This document shows positions 23,236 through 33,014 of a DNA stretch of 50,940 nt, in pieces; within the stretch, counting starts at the first letter, position 1, and every line of letters begins with the position of its first letter. Source of the stretch: Deltaproteobacteria bacterium (GTDB lineage Bacteria; Desulfobacterota; Syntrophia; Syntrophales; UBA2210); contig JAFDAS010000031.1 of NCBI GenBank assembly GCA_019313695.1, positions 1 through 50,940 of the forward strand, given 5' to 3'. The notes beneath the pieces were generated by a model that worked only from the letters and a program-made list of their open reading frames with translations, did not search any database and was not told the DNA's origin. The position numbers were made by a program, and so were the translations under genes.

Positions 23236-25101
23236 ATGGGTAATACATTGGTCAACATGAGGGACCAGAGGTTCATTTTGTTTGAGCAGCTGGATATCGA
23301 GGAGCTTTTCGCTGCCGAGAAGTATGCAGACTATTCCGCTGAAGTTGTGGATATGATGCTGAACGAGGCGGAGAAGATGGCCGTGGATGTTATTCTTCCC
23401 ACCTACGATGTCGGTGACAAAGAAGGGGCTCAGTTTAAGGATGGAAAGGTTACCGTTCCATCCTGTTACCGCGACGCCCTCAAGAAGTACAATGAGGCGG
23501 GATGGAACTGTGCTCCGAAAGACCCGGAGGTTGGGGGGCAGAACGTGCCGGTCTGTTTATGGAGCGCCTGCGCGGAGATGTTCGGTGCGGCAAACTTTGC
23601 ATTCCTGATGTATCCGGGACTGTCCACGGGGGCGGCCACACTGATTGAAAAGTATGGTACGGAAGAACAGAAAAACACCTATATGTACAAGATGTATTCG
23701 GGCGAGTGGGGAGGAACCATGTGCCTGACGGAGCCGGGCGCAGGTAGTGATGTGGGAGCTACAAGGGCGACCGCGAAGAGAATGCCCGACGGTGCTTTCA
23801 TGATCGAGGGTACGAAATCCTTTATCTCCTCGGGTGACAACGATCTTTATTCCAATATCATCCATCCCGTTCTTGCCAGGATCGAAGGTGATCCTCCGGG
23901 TACGGGCGGTATTTCCATCTTCATAGTTCCGAAATTCAAGGTGAATGAGGATGGCAGCGTGGGTGAATCCAACGATGTCGTAACGGGTGGCATCGAACAC
24001 AAGATGGGGATCAAAGGCTCCGCTACGGCTACGCTGAACTTCGGTGAGAATGGAAAGTGTGTCGGATATCTTCTGGGTGATGAGCGCGCCGGCATGAAGA
24101 TTATGTTCAACATGATGAACGAGGCAAGGCTGGAAGTGGGGATGCAGGGTCTCGGTCATGCGACCGCCTCATTGGAGCATGCCATACAGTATGCGAAGGA
24201 GAGGATTCAGGGCAAACACATCATGGAGATGACTGTTCCCGACGCAAAGGCGATACCGATTATTCAGCATCCCGATATCAGACGGTCGCTTCTCTGGATG
24301 AAATCGCATGTGGAAGGTATGAGGGCGATGAACTATTTCGCCGGTTTCTGCGTCGACAAGGAAGAGACGGTGACTGACAAGGCGGAGAGAGCGAAGTGGA
24401 AAGGTTTCATTGAGATCCTGACACCTGTCATCAAGGCATACTGCTCCGACAAGGCCTGCGAGATCTGCTCACTCGGTATGGATGTGTATGGTGGATATGG
24501 TTATATCCAGGAGTATCCGATGGAGCAGTACCTGAGAGACTGTAAGATCGCCTGTCTCTATGAAGGGACAAACTACATACAGTCCCTCGACCTGGTAGGC
24601 AGGAAGATGGGTCAAAACAAGGGCATGAACGTGATGAATCTCTTCGGATTGATTGATGCCGACATTAAGAAAGCCAAGGAGGTTGACGGACTTAAAGATT
24701 ATGCCGCGCACCTCGAAGGAGCATACAACGCGGTGGTGGGTATAGCGATGCAGTTTGCGGCGTGGGGCAAGAGTTCCAGCGTATTGCTGCCTGTCCTGAA
24801 TGCGAGGCCCTTCCTGATGATTCTGGGAGATCTTCTTGTGGGATGGCAGTTGCTTCAGGCGGCGGTAATTGCTGCAGGGAAGCTGGATGACATGTACGTG
24901 GAAGCCGGAGCTGAAGGCTCTATAGCCAAGAAACGCGCTCTTGCGCGTGAGAACGCGGACGCCGCGTTCTACCAGGGCAAGCTTGCATCGGCGAAGTACT
25001 TTGCGTGCAACGTACTTCCCACGATTGAGGGTAGATGCAAATGTATTGCATTGGCGGATAAGACCCCCATCGAGATGCTGGAGAATTCTTTTACAGTTTA
25101 G
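23236..25101 (+). CDS. Acyl-CoA dehydrogenase, ~600-residue type
   Basis: A 621-residue FAD enzyme performing the first oxidation of beta-oxidation. It has the FAD-binding segment MCLTEPGAGSDVGATRATA, the catalytic glutamate E443 (CLYEGTNYIQSLD) and GGYGYIQEYPMEQYLRDCK. It is longer than the ~380-residue standard by an N-terminal extension and a C-terminal helical domain, as in the FadE5/DmdC-like group. It is followed by FadN-type and thiolase genes, giving a full beta-oxidation operon. A paralogue with the same layout is at 45869. Confidence 0.93.
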   Translation: MGNTLVNMRDQRFILFEQLDIEELFAAEKYADYSAEVVDMMLNEAEKMAVDVILPTYDVGDKEGAQFKDGKVTVPSCYRDALKKYNEAGWNCAPKDPEVGGQNVPVCLWSACAEMFGAANFAFLMYPGLSTGAATLIEKYGTEEQKNTYMYKMYSGEWGGTMCLTEPGAGSDVGATRATAKRMPDGAFMIEGTKSFISSGDNDLYSNIIHPVLARIEGDPPGTGGISIFIVPKFKVNEDGSVGESNDVVTGGIEHKMGIKGSATATLNFGENGKCVGYLLGDERAGMKIMFNMMNEARLEVGMQGLGHATASLEHAIQYAKERIQGKHIMEMTVPDAKAIPIIQHPDIRRSLLWMKSHVEGMRAMNYFAGFCVDKEETVTDKAERAKWKGFIEILTPVIKAYCSDKACEICSLGMDVYGGYGYIQEYPMEQYLRDCKIACLYEGTNYIQSLDLVGRKMGQNKGMNVMNLFGLIDADIKKAKEVDGLKDYAAHLEGAYNAVVGIAMQFAAWGKSSSVLLPVLNARPFLMILGDLLVGWQLLQAAVIAAGKLDDMYVEAGAEGSIAKKRALARENADAAFYQGKLASAKYFACNVLPTIEGRCKCIALADKTPIEMLENSFTV

Positions 25102-25162
25102 TTTAATAAGGATAAATAAATGAAGGCATTTGAGTTATGGTGCCTCAGTAAGGAGGAGTGAT

Positions 25163-27583
25163 ATGTCGTATGAAATTAAGAAAGCTGCCATCATAGGGGC
25201 GGGGGTCATGGGTGCCACGATAGCCGCTCATCTGGCCAATGCTGGGATTGAGAGTGTGATGCTTGACATCGTACCTCCCTTTGATCCGAGCGAAGCGGAT
25301 CTGAAAAAGGGTCTCACAAAGGAGAGCAAGGCGTGGCGAAACAGTTTCGCGGTAAACGGGTTGAACGGCGCGGTGAAATCCAGACCCGCCAGCTTCTATT
25401 CAAAGAAGAACGCGTCGATGGTCTCCATCGGAAACCTTGAAGACAATCTCGATATGTTGAAGGATGTGGATTTTATCCTCGAGGTCGTCATTGAGAATCT
25501 GAAGATCAAACAGGAGCTCTTCGCGAAACTGGAGAAAGTCATAAAACCGGACTGCATCGTTGCAACCAACACATCCGGTCTTCCGATCAGGGAAATATCG
25601 GAAAAAATGAGCGCGAAGAATAAAGAGCGTTTTCTGGGAGTCCATTTCTTTAATCCGCCTCGTTATATGAAGCTCGTTGAGGTAATCCCCGGTGAGACCA
25701 CAAAGAAGGAAATCGTCGATTACATGACATATTTCCTGGAGAATGTTGTTGGTAAGGGTGTCGTTATCTGTAAAGACGTTCCCAACTTCATAGCAAACCG
25801 CATCGGTACCTATGATATATCAAACGCGGTCAGAACCATGCTCGACAAAGGGCTGACAATACCGGAGCTGGACGCCATTATCGCCAAGGTTCTTGGCAGA
25901 CCCGGTTCCGCGATCTGTGGAACGATCGACCTTGTCGGTATAGACACGGGCTATCATGTCATGAAGAATCTTGTTGAAGCGGTGCCGAACGATGAGATGG
26001 TAAAAACCTTTATACCGCCTGAGTTTATGGACAAGATGCTGGAGAACAAGTGGCTCGGTAACAAGACCAAACAGGGTTTTTACAAGAAGACGAAGGACGA
26101 GAAGGGCAAAAGGGTCAAACTGGCGCTCGACTATAATACTATGGAATACGTCCCGTTCACGAAACCCAGATACGAATCAGTCAAAGAGGCGGGCAAGACA
26201 GAGGGTGGCTTCGATGATAAATTGAAAGCCCTTTTCTACTCGGAAAAAGACATTGCCGGTGAGGTTGTACGGGAATACCTCTGCAAGAACTTCATATATT
26301 CCGCGAATCGTATCCCCGAGATATGCGACACTGTCTATCAGGTGGACAACACCATGAAGTGGGGCTACAACCACAAGAAGGGTCCTTTTGAGACATGGGA
26401 TGCCGTCGGTGTTAAGGAATCGGTAGAGGTGATGAAAACCCTGAAACTGAAGGTCCCCAAAAAGATCACCGAAATGCTGAAGAAGGGATGTGAGTCCTTC
26501 TACACAAAGAAGGAAGACGGCAAATATTACTATGATTTCGACAAGAAAGGTTATGTAAAGATGGAAGATAATCCCAAGATTATCCTCCTGCCCGACCTTA
26601 AAGCGAAGAACAAGGTAATCAAGGAAAATGCCGGCGCTTCTCTCGTGGACATAGGTGACGGTGTGGTCTGTCTTGAGTTCCGTACCAAGATGAACGCTAT
26701 CGACGGCGATGTTATTTCCATGATCGAAGACAGTTGTGATATCGTGGAGAAGGATTTTGCGGGCATGGTAGTTGCGAATCATGGCACGAACTTCTCGGTA
26801 GGCGCCAATATATTTCAGGTACTTATGGCGGTTCAGAATGCCGAATGGGATATGCTTGACAAACTGATTCATGACCTTCAGTACGCTCTCATGAAAATGA
26901 AATACCTGGAGAAACCGGTTGTAACCGCTCCGGCGGGCATGGCTCTGGGTGGTGGTTGCGAGATATCCATGCATGGCCAGAGATGCCAGCCCTGCGGCGA
27001 AACATACATGGGTCTGGTAGAAGTGGGTGTCGGCGTGATTCCCGCGGGCGGCGGATGCAAGGAGTTGATGGTGCGCTGCACGGAAGGTTTACCGGATGGT
27101 ATCGGCGCAGTCCTGAACATGCAGCCCATCTATGAGAAGGTACTGATGAATATAGGGCAGGCCAAGGTGGCCACCAGCGCTATGGAAGCGATGGAGCTTG
27201 GATATATCAGGAAGACTGAAAACATAAGTCTCAACCGTGATCATCAGATATGGGACGCGAAGGAACTTGTTCTGGGAATGGCAAAAACCCACAAGAAGAA
27301 AAAACCGGACATGATCCCGGTTATGGGAGAGAATCTGATGGGTATTGCGCGTGCGGTTCTGTTCAATATGAAACATGGGAATTACATGTCTGATTATGAC
27401 GAGCATGTCACAATGAAGTTAGCGTGGATCCTTTCCGGCGGTCAATGTTTAGAGGGTACCTTTGTTACGGAAGATGCTATCCTTGACCGTGAAAGAGAAG
27501 CCTTCCTGAGTCTTGCTGGTGAGCAGAAGACACAGGATCGTATCATGCACATGTTAACGAGAGGAAAACCACTGCGTAACTAA
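25163..27583 (+). CDS. Bifunctional 3-hydroxyacyl-CoA dehydrogenase / enoyl-CoA hydratase (FadN type)
   Basis: An 806-residue fusion in the FadN order: N-terminal hydroxyacyl-CoA dehydrogenase, C-terminal crotonase. The NAD motif AAIIGAGVMGATIAAHLANAG is at the start; TNTSGLPI and GVHFFNPPRYMKLVEVIPG are dehydrogenase signatures. The crotonase part carries SVGANIFQV and both catalytic acids, E600 (GGGCEISM) and E620 (GLVEVGVGVIPAGGG), 20 residues apart. The start at 25163 follows AAGGAGGAGTGAT; an upstream in-frame ATG lacks one. With its neighbours it converts enoyl-CoA to 3-ketoacyl-CoA. Confidence 0.94.
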   Translation: MSYEIKKAAIIGAGVMGATIAAHLANAGIESVMLDIVPPFDPSEADLKKGLTKESKAWRNSFAVNGLNGAVKSRPASFYSKKNASMVSIGNLEDNLDMLKDVDFILEVVIENLKIKQELFAKLEKVIKPDCIVATNTSGLPIREISEKMSAKNKERFLGVHFFNPPRYMKLVEVIPGETTKKEIVDYMTYFLENVVGKGVVICKDVPNFIANRIGTYDISNAVRTMLDKGLTIPELDAIIAKVLGRPGSAICGTIDLVGIDTGYHVMKNLVEAVPNDEMVKTFIPPEFMDKMLENKWLGNKTKQGFYKKTKDEKGKRVKLALDYNTMEYVPFTKPRYESVKEAGKTEGGFDDKLKALFYSEKDIAGEVVREYLCKNFIYSANRIPEICDTVYQVDNTMKWGYNHKKGPFETWDAVGVKESVEVMKTLKLKVPKKITEMLKKGCESFYTKKEDGKYYYDFDKKGYVKMEDNPKIILLPDLKAKNKVIKENAGASLVDIGDGVVCLEFRTKMNAIDGDVISMIEDSCDIVEKDFAGMVVANHGTNFSVGANIFQVLMAVQNAEWDMLDKLIHDLQYALMKMKYLEKPVVTAPAGMALGGGCEISMHGQRCQPCGETYMGLVEVGVGVIPAGGGCKELMVRCTEGLPDGIGAVLNMQPIYEKVLMNIGQAKVATSAMEAMELGYIRKTENISLNRDHQIWDAKELVLGMAKTHKKKKPDMIPVMGENLMGIARAVLFNMKHGNYMSDYDEHVTMKLAWILSGGQCLEGTFVTEDAILDREREAFLSLAGEQKTQDRIMHMLTRGKPLRN

Positions 27584-27606
27584 AAAAATAACATATTTAT
27601 TGCTGA

Positions 27607-27632
27607 CGCCGGCCACGATTCGCTGGCCGGCG
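27607..27632. other. Intercistronic GC-rich hairpin
   Basis: CGCCGGCCA and TGGCCGGCG form a perfect 9-bp stem around an 8-base loop between the FadN-type and thiolase genes. No U-tract follows, so mRNA stabilisation or partial attenuation is more likely than full termination. Confidence 0.6.
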
Positions 27633-27659
27633 CGGCATTAAATGATAAGGAGGATTACT

Positions 27660-28847
27660 ATGAGTGAAGCTGTTATTGTCGAAACAGTAAGAAGTCCGGG
27701 AGGACGTTACAGAAGAGGAGCTCTTGCCCAGACCAGAGGAGATGAAATAGGAATCCAGGTCTTGAAGGGGCTTATGAAGAGAGTTCCACAGATCAAACCC
27801 GAAGATGTCGATGATGTAATCTGTGGTTGTTCGTTTCCCGAGGCCGAACAGGGAATGAACCTCGGCAGAGTTATAGCGCTTGGCGCCGGGCTCCCTATTA
27901 CTACGTCGGGAATGGTTGTCAACCGTTTCTGCTCTTCCGGTCTGCAGGCTATTGCCGATGCCACGGCAAAGATCATGGCAGGATGGTCCGATTGTATAGT
28001 GGCCGGAGGCTGCGAAAGCATGTCCCATATACCGATGGGTGGATGGATATTCCGCCCACATCCCGAATGGGGTGATCGTCCGATGACCTATGTCTCCATG
28101 GGTATAACCGCGGAAAATGTCGCGGCCGATTATAACATTACCCGCGAGGACCAGGATAAAATGGGAGTCGAAAGCAATCGTCGAGCGCACGAGGCGATTC
28201 AGAAGGGTCTGTGGAAAGATCAGATCATCCCGATCGAGGCATGGAAGTATGGCAAGGATAAAAACGGTCAGTGGGTCAAGACTACAAAGACCTTTGATAT
28301 GGATGACGGAGTAAGATGGCCCGCGACACTGGAAAATATGGCAAAGCTGAAATCGCCCTTCAAGCAGGGCGGCTCGGCAACCGCGGCAAATTCGTCACAG
28401 ATGACGGATGGCGCGGCCTTCACGATGCTCATGTCCGCCGAGAAGGCAAAGGAACTGAAGCTGAAACCGATCGCCAAACTCACCCATTATGCGGTGGCGG
28501 GAAACAAGCCGGAGGAGATGGGAGTCGGTCCCAGATACGCGATTCCAAAGGTTCTGAAGCTGGCCGGATTGAAACTGGATGATATCGACCTGTTCGAGAT
28601 CAACGAAGCCTTTGCCGCCCAGGCCATATACTCCTGCAGGGAACTCGGCATAGAGGATCGGTACTGGAAGGGTGAAGTTAATCCGAATGGTGGCGCAATC
28701 GCGATTGGTCACCCTCTGGGATGCACCGGCGCGAAGCTGACATGCCAGCTGCTGAATGAGCTGAAGAGACGTAAACTGAAGAGGGGCATCGTATCCATGT
28801 GTATCGGTGGCGGTATGGGAGCTGCCGGAATCTATGAGATGCTGTAG
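27660..28847 (+). CDS. Acetyl-CoA acyltransferase (thiolase)
   Basis: A 395-residue thiolase completing the operon's beta-oxidation cycle by cleaving 3-ketoacyl-CoA. The nucleophile is C91 (VVNRFCSSGLQAI); the His motif is NPNGGAIAIGHPLGCTGAKL and the second Cys lies in VSMCIGGGMGAAG. The ATG at 27660 has AAGGAGG six bases upstream. A strong terminator follows. Confidence 0.94.
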   Translation: MSEAVIVETVRSPGGRYRRGALAQTRGDEIGIQVLKGLMKRVPQIKPEDVDDVICGCSFPEAEQGMNLGRVIALGAGLPITTSGMVVNRFCSSGLQAIADATAKIMAGWSDCIVAGGCESMSHIPMGGWIFRPHPEWGDRPMTYVSMGITAENVAADYNITREDQDKMGVESNRRAHEAIQKGLWKDQIIPIEAWKYGKDKNGQWVKTTKTFDMDDGVRWPATLENMAKLKSPFKQGGSATAANSSQMTDGAAFTMLMSAEKAKELKLKPIAKLTHYAVAGNKPEEMGVGPRYAIPKVLKLAGLKLDDIDLFEINEAFAAQAIYSCRELGIEDRYWKGEVNPNGGAIAIGHPLGCTGAKLTCQLLNELKRRKLKRGIVSMCIGGGMGAAGIYEML

Positions 28848-28871
28848 ACCGCAAAGATTGTATTAAGTCTG

Positions 28872-28905
28872 AAAAAGCCATGGTCCTTGTGACCATGGCT
28901 TTTTT
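28872..28905 (+). terminator. Rho-independent terminator of the fad operon
   Basis: AAAAAGCCATGGTC pairs perfectly with GACCATGGCTTTTT across the 5-base loop CTTGT, ending in TTTTTT. It starts 25 bp after the thiolase stop. Confidence 0.92.
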
Positions 28906-29000
28906 GCTTTATAATGGGGACATCTCCCGATTAGTTGTAGTTAATTAATGCAAAATAAGTGCGTTATCTGCAATTAATACCAGAGGGTTCAAGGGGTCAA

Positions 29001-29065
29001 GGATTCGAGGATTCGAGTGAACTACTAAAAAACTACAAAGAAGGAATTAAGGATTCGAGTGAAAG
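29001..29065. repeat. Short direct repeats GGATTCGA(GTGAA)
   Basis: GGATTCGA is at 29001-29008, GGATTCGAGTGAA at 29009-29021 and again at 29051-29063. They lie just upstream of the nitrilase-family gene. The pattern may be slippage-prone filler sequence. Confidence 0.65.
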
Positions 29066-29093
29066 AAACAAAAATTAGGATGGAGTAATGACT

Positions 29094-29900
29094 ATGAAGA
29101 TTGGTGTAATCCAGTTTGAACCGCTGTTTGGCGAGGTTGACAGAAATCTGGAGCTGGCCGGGAGCCTGATCATGAAATCCGATGCAGACCTCCTGGTCCT
29201 TCCGGAGCTGTTCAATACCGGGTATGTGTTCACATCAAAGGAGGAGGCGATCTCCCTTTCAGAACAAATACCGCAGGGCAGGACGACACAGATGCTATGT
29301 GATGTGGCGAAAGAGAAAGGCATCTTCATTGCAGGTGGTCTCGCCGAGAAGGGCGGAAACGGGATATTCAACTCGTCCGTCCTTGTTTCCCCTGACGGTT
29401 ACGTCGGAAGATACAGAAAGGTGCATCTCTTCTTTGAAGAAAAGCTCTGGTTTGATCCCGGGGATGAGGGATTCAAGGTTTATGATACAGGTGTGTGCAA
29501 GGTGGGGATCATGATATGCTTCGACTGGTTTTTCCCGGAATCGATGCGCGCGTTGTCACTCATGGGCGCCGATATAATCTGTCATCCATCGAATCTTGTG
29601 ATGTCCTTCTGCCAGGATGCCATGAAAACGAGGTGTCTCGAGAATCACGTCTTTGCAATAACGGCGAACAGGACCGGAACTGAGAGCCGGGGAGGGAAGT
29701 CCCTCCATTTTACCGGCAAAAGCCAGATAACCGGACCTGATGGCAGAGTTCTCTTCCGTGCCGGTGAGACGACCGAGGAAGCCGGTATTATGGAAATTAA
29801 CGTCAATGAGGCTCGTAGCAAGAAGGTTAACGAATACAATGATCTTTTCAAAGACAGAAGGTCCGATTTCTACAGTATTTTAACTGAGAGTGATCGATAA
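29094..29900 (+). CDS. Carbon-nitrogen hydrolase (nitrilase superfamily)
   Basis: A 268-residue enzyme with the full Glu-Lys-Cys triad: E38 (LPELFNTGY), K109 (YRKVHLFFEE) and C142 (MICFDWFFPE). The pattern fits omega-amidase/carbamoylputrescine-amidase-like branches, which hydrolyse amides. The substrate cannot be read. The ATG at 29094 is preferred, since GGAG lies 8 bases upstream; the ATG two codons earlier would be too close. It converges on glyS. Confidence 0.88.
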   Translation: MKIGVIQFEPLFGEVDRNLELAGSLIMKSDADLLVLPELFNTGYVFTSKEEAISLSEQIPQGRTTQMLCDVAKEKGIFIAGGLAEKGGNGIFNSSVLVSPDGYVGRYRKVHLFFEEKLWFDPGDEGFKVYDTGVCKVGIMICFDWFFPESMRALSLMGADIICHPSNLVMSFCQDAMKTRCLENHVFAITANRTGTESRGGKSLHFTGKSQITGPDGRVLFRAGETTEEAGIMEINVNEARSKKVNEYNDLFKDRRSDFYSILTESDR

Positions 29901-29923
29901 ATTATTCTTTGCAGTCATAACGA

Positions 29924-31996
29924 TCAGCCTTCCGTGACGATTTTCGAGAAGTCGGCGATCCTGTGAAATAGCTTTGATATCTCTTCCAGGAGTGACAGCC
30001 TGTTAAATCTTATCTTTTCATCCTCTGCCATGACCATGACTTCGTCGAAGAAGGTGTCGACCGGTTTCCGGAGACTTGCCATCTCGGACAGGGCGTCGGC
30101 GTATCTGCCCTCGTCTATGCACCCATTTGCCCGTTCCCTTATATCGGCAAATGTATGATAGAGGTTTGTTTCAGCGCTCGAATCAAAGACAGCCGTATCG
30201 ACCGAGCCGCCTTCAAAATCCTTGAGGATATTCACAACTCGTTTGAAGGCAATCGCCAGCGGTTCGAAATCGGGATGTTTTTTGAATGCCTCCATGGCCT
30301 CTATCTTTCTCATGGATTGAACGATGTCGGATATGCCGGGTGAGAGTACGGCGTCGACTACATCGTATGAATATCCCTGGGATATCAGCTGGTTCTCAAA
30401 TCTTCCCTTCAGAAAATTCATGACATCCGATTTTGTTTCTTCCGGCGTCCGTTTCAATTTCCCCTCGAGGATCGAAAGGCTTTCGTCCACAAGCCTGTCG
30501 AGTTCAAGGCGGTAGTCTTTGTTTATAATGATGTTGATGATACCGAGGGCCTGCCGTCTCAGGGCGTAAGGATCGGCGGTTCCGGTGGGGATCAGTCCTA
30601 CGCCGAAACATCCGGCGATTGTATCCATCTTGTCGGCTATGCTGACAATGGCCCCCTCATCCGTTTCGGGAAGTTCGCCTCCGGCGGAGACAGGCATGTA
30701 ATGCTCATAGATTGCCTTTGCCACGATGGGGTCTTCGCCCTGTATCAGGGCATACTCTCTCCCCATTACCCCCTGAAGTTCGGCGAATTCACATACCATC
30801 CTGGTTTCCAGATCGGCCTTGCAGAGCAGGGCAACCCGGTCGACCGGCTGCGTGATTTGTGGATTTATCTTTTGCGCGATGTATGACGCCAGATTTTTAA
30901 ACCGCATGACCTTTTCATAAGAGGTGCCCAGGAGGCTGTGGAATACAACGTTCTTCAGATCTTCCAGCCGGTCTTCAAGGGGGATTTTCTGATCTTCTTC
31001 GAAGAAAAACCGGGCGTCGGCGAGCCGCGCCCTTATAACCTTTTCATTGCCGCGTGCCACCACCGAAGGATCCCTGGCCAGTGTATTGTTGACAGTGATG
31101 AAATATGGAAGCAGGTCTCCATGCGCGTCGACAACGGGGAAGTATTTCTGGTGTTTCATCATGGTGGTGGTCAGGACCTCTTTGGGAAGCCCCAGATATT
31201 CTCTGTCGAAGCTTCCGCATACCACGGATGGATATTCGACGAGAAAACTTACTTCGTCCAGCAGCTCCTCGTTTTTAAAGACAAACCCGGAGACATCTTT
31301 GGCAGCCTTTTCCGATTCGTCCAGTATGATATTTTTCCTTTCGCCGGGGTCCACCACGACGAAGCGTTCTTTTATCTTTTCAATATAATCTTCAAGCCCG
31401 TTGACCTCGAATGGCTCCGGAGCCATGAATCTGTGGCCGCGGCTTGTGCTGCCGCTGGCTATGTTTTCTATCGAAAACGGAATGATCTCATCCCCGAAGA
31501 GGGCCAGTATCCAGTGAACCGGTCTCGCGAAACGTATATCCAGATCCATCCAGCGCATCGATTTCCGGAAGGGAATGGAGAGGATAAATCGCGGCAGGAG
31601 ATCCGTCAGGAGGATCTTTGTATCTTCGCCGATGATCTTCTTCCGAGAGCAGATCTGCTTTCCCTTTGGAGTTTCTATTATTTCCAGTTCGGAGACATCT
31701 ACTCCCTGTCCCCTGGCGAATCCGATGGCCGCCTTCGTGGGTTTGCCCTCTTCGTCGAATGCCATTTTCGTCGAAGGCCCCATCTTTTCCAGGAGCTGGT
31801 CTTCCTGCCTTTCGTCCACGCCCTCCACTGACAGGAGAAGCCTTCTTGGTGTGCCCATGGTTTTTATTAGACCGTGGCCGATACGGTTTTCGGAAAACTC
31901 TCTTGTGATGATTTTCTCCATATCCTTCAGCACTTTCGGCATGAAGGCGGCGGGGATCTCTTCTGTTCCTATTTCCAGCAATAATTCTTTGGCCAT
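29924..31996 (-). CDS. glyS: Glycyl-tRNA synthetase beta subunit
   Basis: A 690-residue protein of normal GlyS length with the N-terminal MAKELLLEIGTEEIPAAFMP signature and central HD-like region and a C-terminal anticodon-binding helical domain (DEVMVMAEDEKIRFNRLSLL). It pairs with GlyQ in the bacterial alpha2-beta2 enzyme. It begins 8 bp after glyQ, with an AGGAG site inside the end of glyQ. Confidence 0.97.
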   Translation of the reverse strand: MAKELLLEIGTEEIPAAFMPKVLKDMEKIITREFSENRIGHGLIKTMGTPRRLLLSVEGVDERQEDQLLEKMGPSTKMAFDEEGKPTKAAIGFARGQGVDVSELEIIETPKGKQICSRKKIIGEDTKILLTDLLPRFILSIPFRKSMRWMDLDIRFARPVHWILALFGDEIIPFSIENIASGSTSRGHRFMAPEPFEVNGLEDYIEKIKERFVVVDPGERKNIILDESEKAAKDVSGFVFKNEELLDEVSFLVEYPSVVCGSFDREYLGLPKEVLTTTMMKHQKYFPVVDAHGDLLPYFITVNNTLARDPSVVARGNEKVIRARLADARFFFEEDQKIPLEDRLEDLKNVVFHSLLGTSYEKVMRFKNLASYIAQKINPQITQPVDRVALLCKADLETRMVCEFAELQGVMGREYALIQGEDPIVAKAIYEHYMPVSAGGELPETDEGAIVSIADKMDTIAGCFGVGLIPTGTADPYALRRQALGIINIIINKDYRLELDRLVDESLSILEGKLKRTPEETKSDVMNFLKGRFENQLISQGYSYDVVDAVLSPGISDIVQSMRKIEAMEAFKKHPDFEPLAIAFKRVVNILKDFEGGSVDTAVFDSSAETNLYHTFADIRERANGCIDEGRYADALSEMASLRKPVDTFFDEVMVMAEDEKIRFNRLSLLEEISKLFHRIADFSKIVTEG

Positions 31997-32004
31997 GAGA
32001 AAAA

Positions 32005-32886
32005 TTAACTCCTGTTAAACTTTCCGGTAAGGGGATATCCCATTTCTTCTCTCTGCCTGCAGTATCCTTCGGCGCTGAGGCGTGCGAGATTTCTCACCCT
32101 TCCGATATAGCTTGTGCGCTCATTCACGCTTATGGCGCCCCGAGCATCCAGGATATTGAATACGTGCGAACATTTCAGGCAATAGTCGTATGTGGGGAGG
32201 ACGAGACCCTTCTGTGCGGTTTTTATTGATTCCGCCTCGTACATATCGAAGAGCTTTCTCAGCATACCGGTGTCGGCCTCTTCGAACTGGTAAGTAGAGA
32301 ATTCGACTTCGCTCTTGTGGTGGACGTCTCCATATTTTATTCCATGTCCCCATTCAAGGTCGTATACATTATCGATTTCCTGAAGATACATGGCGATTCG
32401 CTCTATGCCGTATGTTATTTCGACGGATATTGGGTGCAGGTCTATTCCGCCGACCTGCTGGAAGTATGTGAACTGCGTAATCTCCATTCCATCGAGCCAG
32501 ACCTCCCAGCCCAGCCCCCAGGCGCCGAGTGTGGGTGATTCCCAGTCGTCCTCCACGAATCTTATATCGTGGTCTAGCGGATCTATGCCGAAACTTTTCA
32601 GAGAGTCAAGATAAAGGTCCTGAATGTTGAGTGGAGACGGTTTCATTATCACCTGGTACTGGTAATAATGCTGGAGTCTGTTCGGGTTTTCGCCGTATCG
32701 GCCATCGGTGGGCCTGCGTGACGGTTCCACGTAGGCGACATTCCACGGTTCCGGACCGAGCGCTCTTAGAAAAGTCGCCGGGTTGAAAGTGCCGGCACCC
32801 ACTTCTATATCATAGGGTTGCTGTACGATACACCCCTGATCGGCCCAGTATTTTTCCAGGGCGAATATCAGTTCCTGAAAGGTCAC
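32005..32886 (-). CDS. glyQ: Glycyl-tRNA synthetase alpha subunit
   Basis: A 293-residue catalytic subunit of class II glycyl-tRNA synthetase, with [19 protein letters not shown] at the start, [20 protein letters not shown] (motif 2 region) and [20 protein letters not shown] (motif 3). It activates glycine. It is the first gene of the glyQ-glyS pair. No T-box leader is apparent upstream. Confidence 0.97.
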   Translation of the reverse strand: MTFQELIFALEKYWADQGCIVQQPYDIEVGAGTFNPATFLRALGPEPWNVAYVEPSRRPTDGRYGENPNRLQHYYQYQVIMKPSPLNIQDLYLDSLKSFGIDPLDHDIRFVEDDWESPTLGAWGLGWEVWLDGMEITQFTYFQQVGGIDLHPISVEITYGIERIAMYLQEIDNVYDLEWGHGIKYGDVHHKSEVEFSTYQFEEADTGMLRKLFDMYEAESIKTAQKGLVLPTYDYCLKCSHVFNILDARGAISVNERTSYIGRVRNLARLSAEGYCRQREEMGYPLTGKFNRS

Positions 32887-33014
32887 TTTTGCCTCCTTGT
32901 ACTTAAATGCGGGGGAAAGCTATCATTAAGGGGGGATGACTGTCAAGAAACAAAGTGGCAAAGGTACAGAGCCACAGAGAAAAGATGTTGGTTTGTGCCT
33001 TCGGCAACACCAAG

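Noticed and set aside
26177-26974. A 265-codon minus-strand open frame
   Set aside because: Antisense to the FadN-type gene with no start signal or recognisable motif.
28981-29065. Direct repeats as a CRISPR array
   Set aside because: Units are only 8-13 bp with irregular spacing and no spacers of constant length.
30938-31831. A 297-codon plus-strand open frame
   Set aside because: It lies wholly opposite glyS, which is certain; codon pattern follows the glyS shadow.
32887-33014. T-box or other riboswitch before glyQ
   Set aside because: The gap is short and I see no T-box sequence or specifier/antiterminator pattern; T-boxes are largely a Gram-positive feature.
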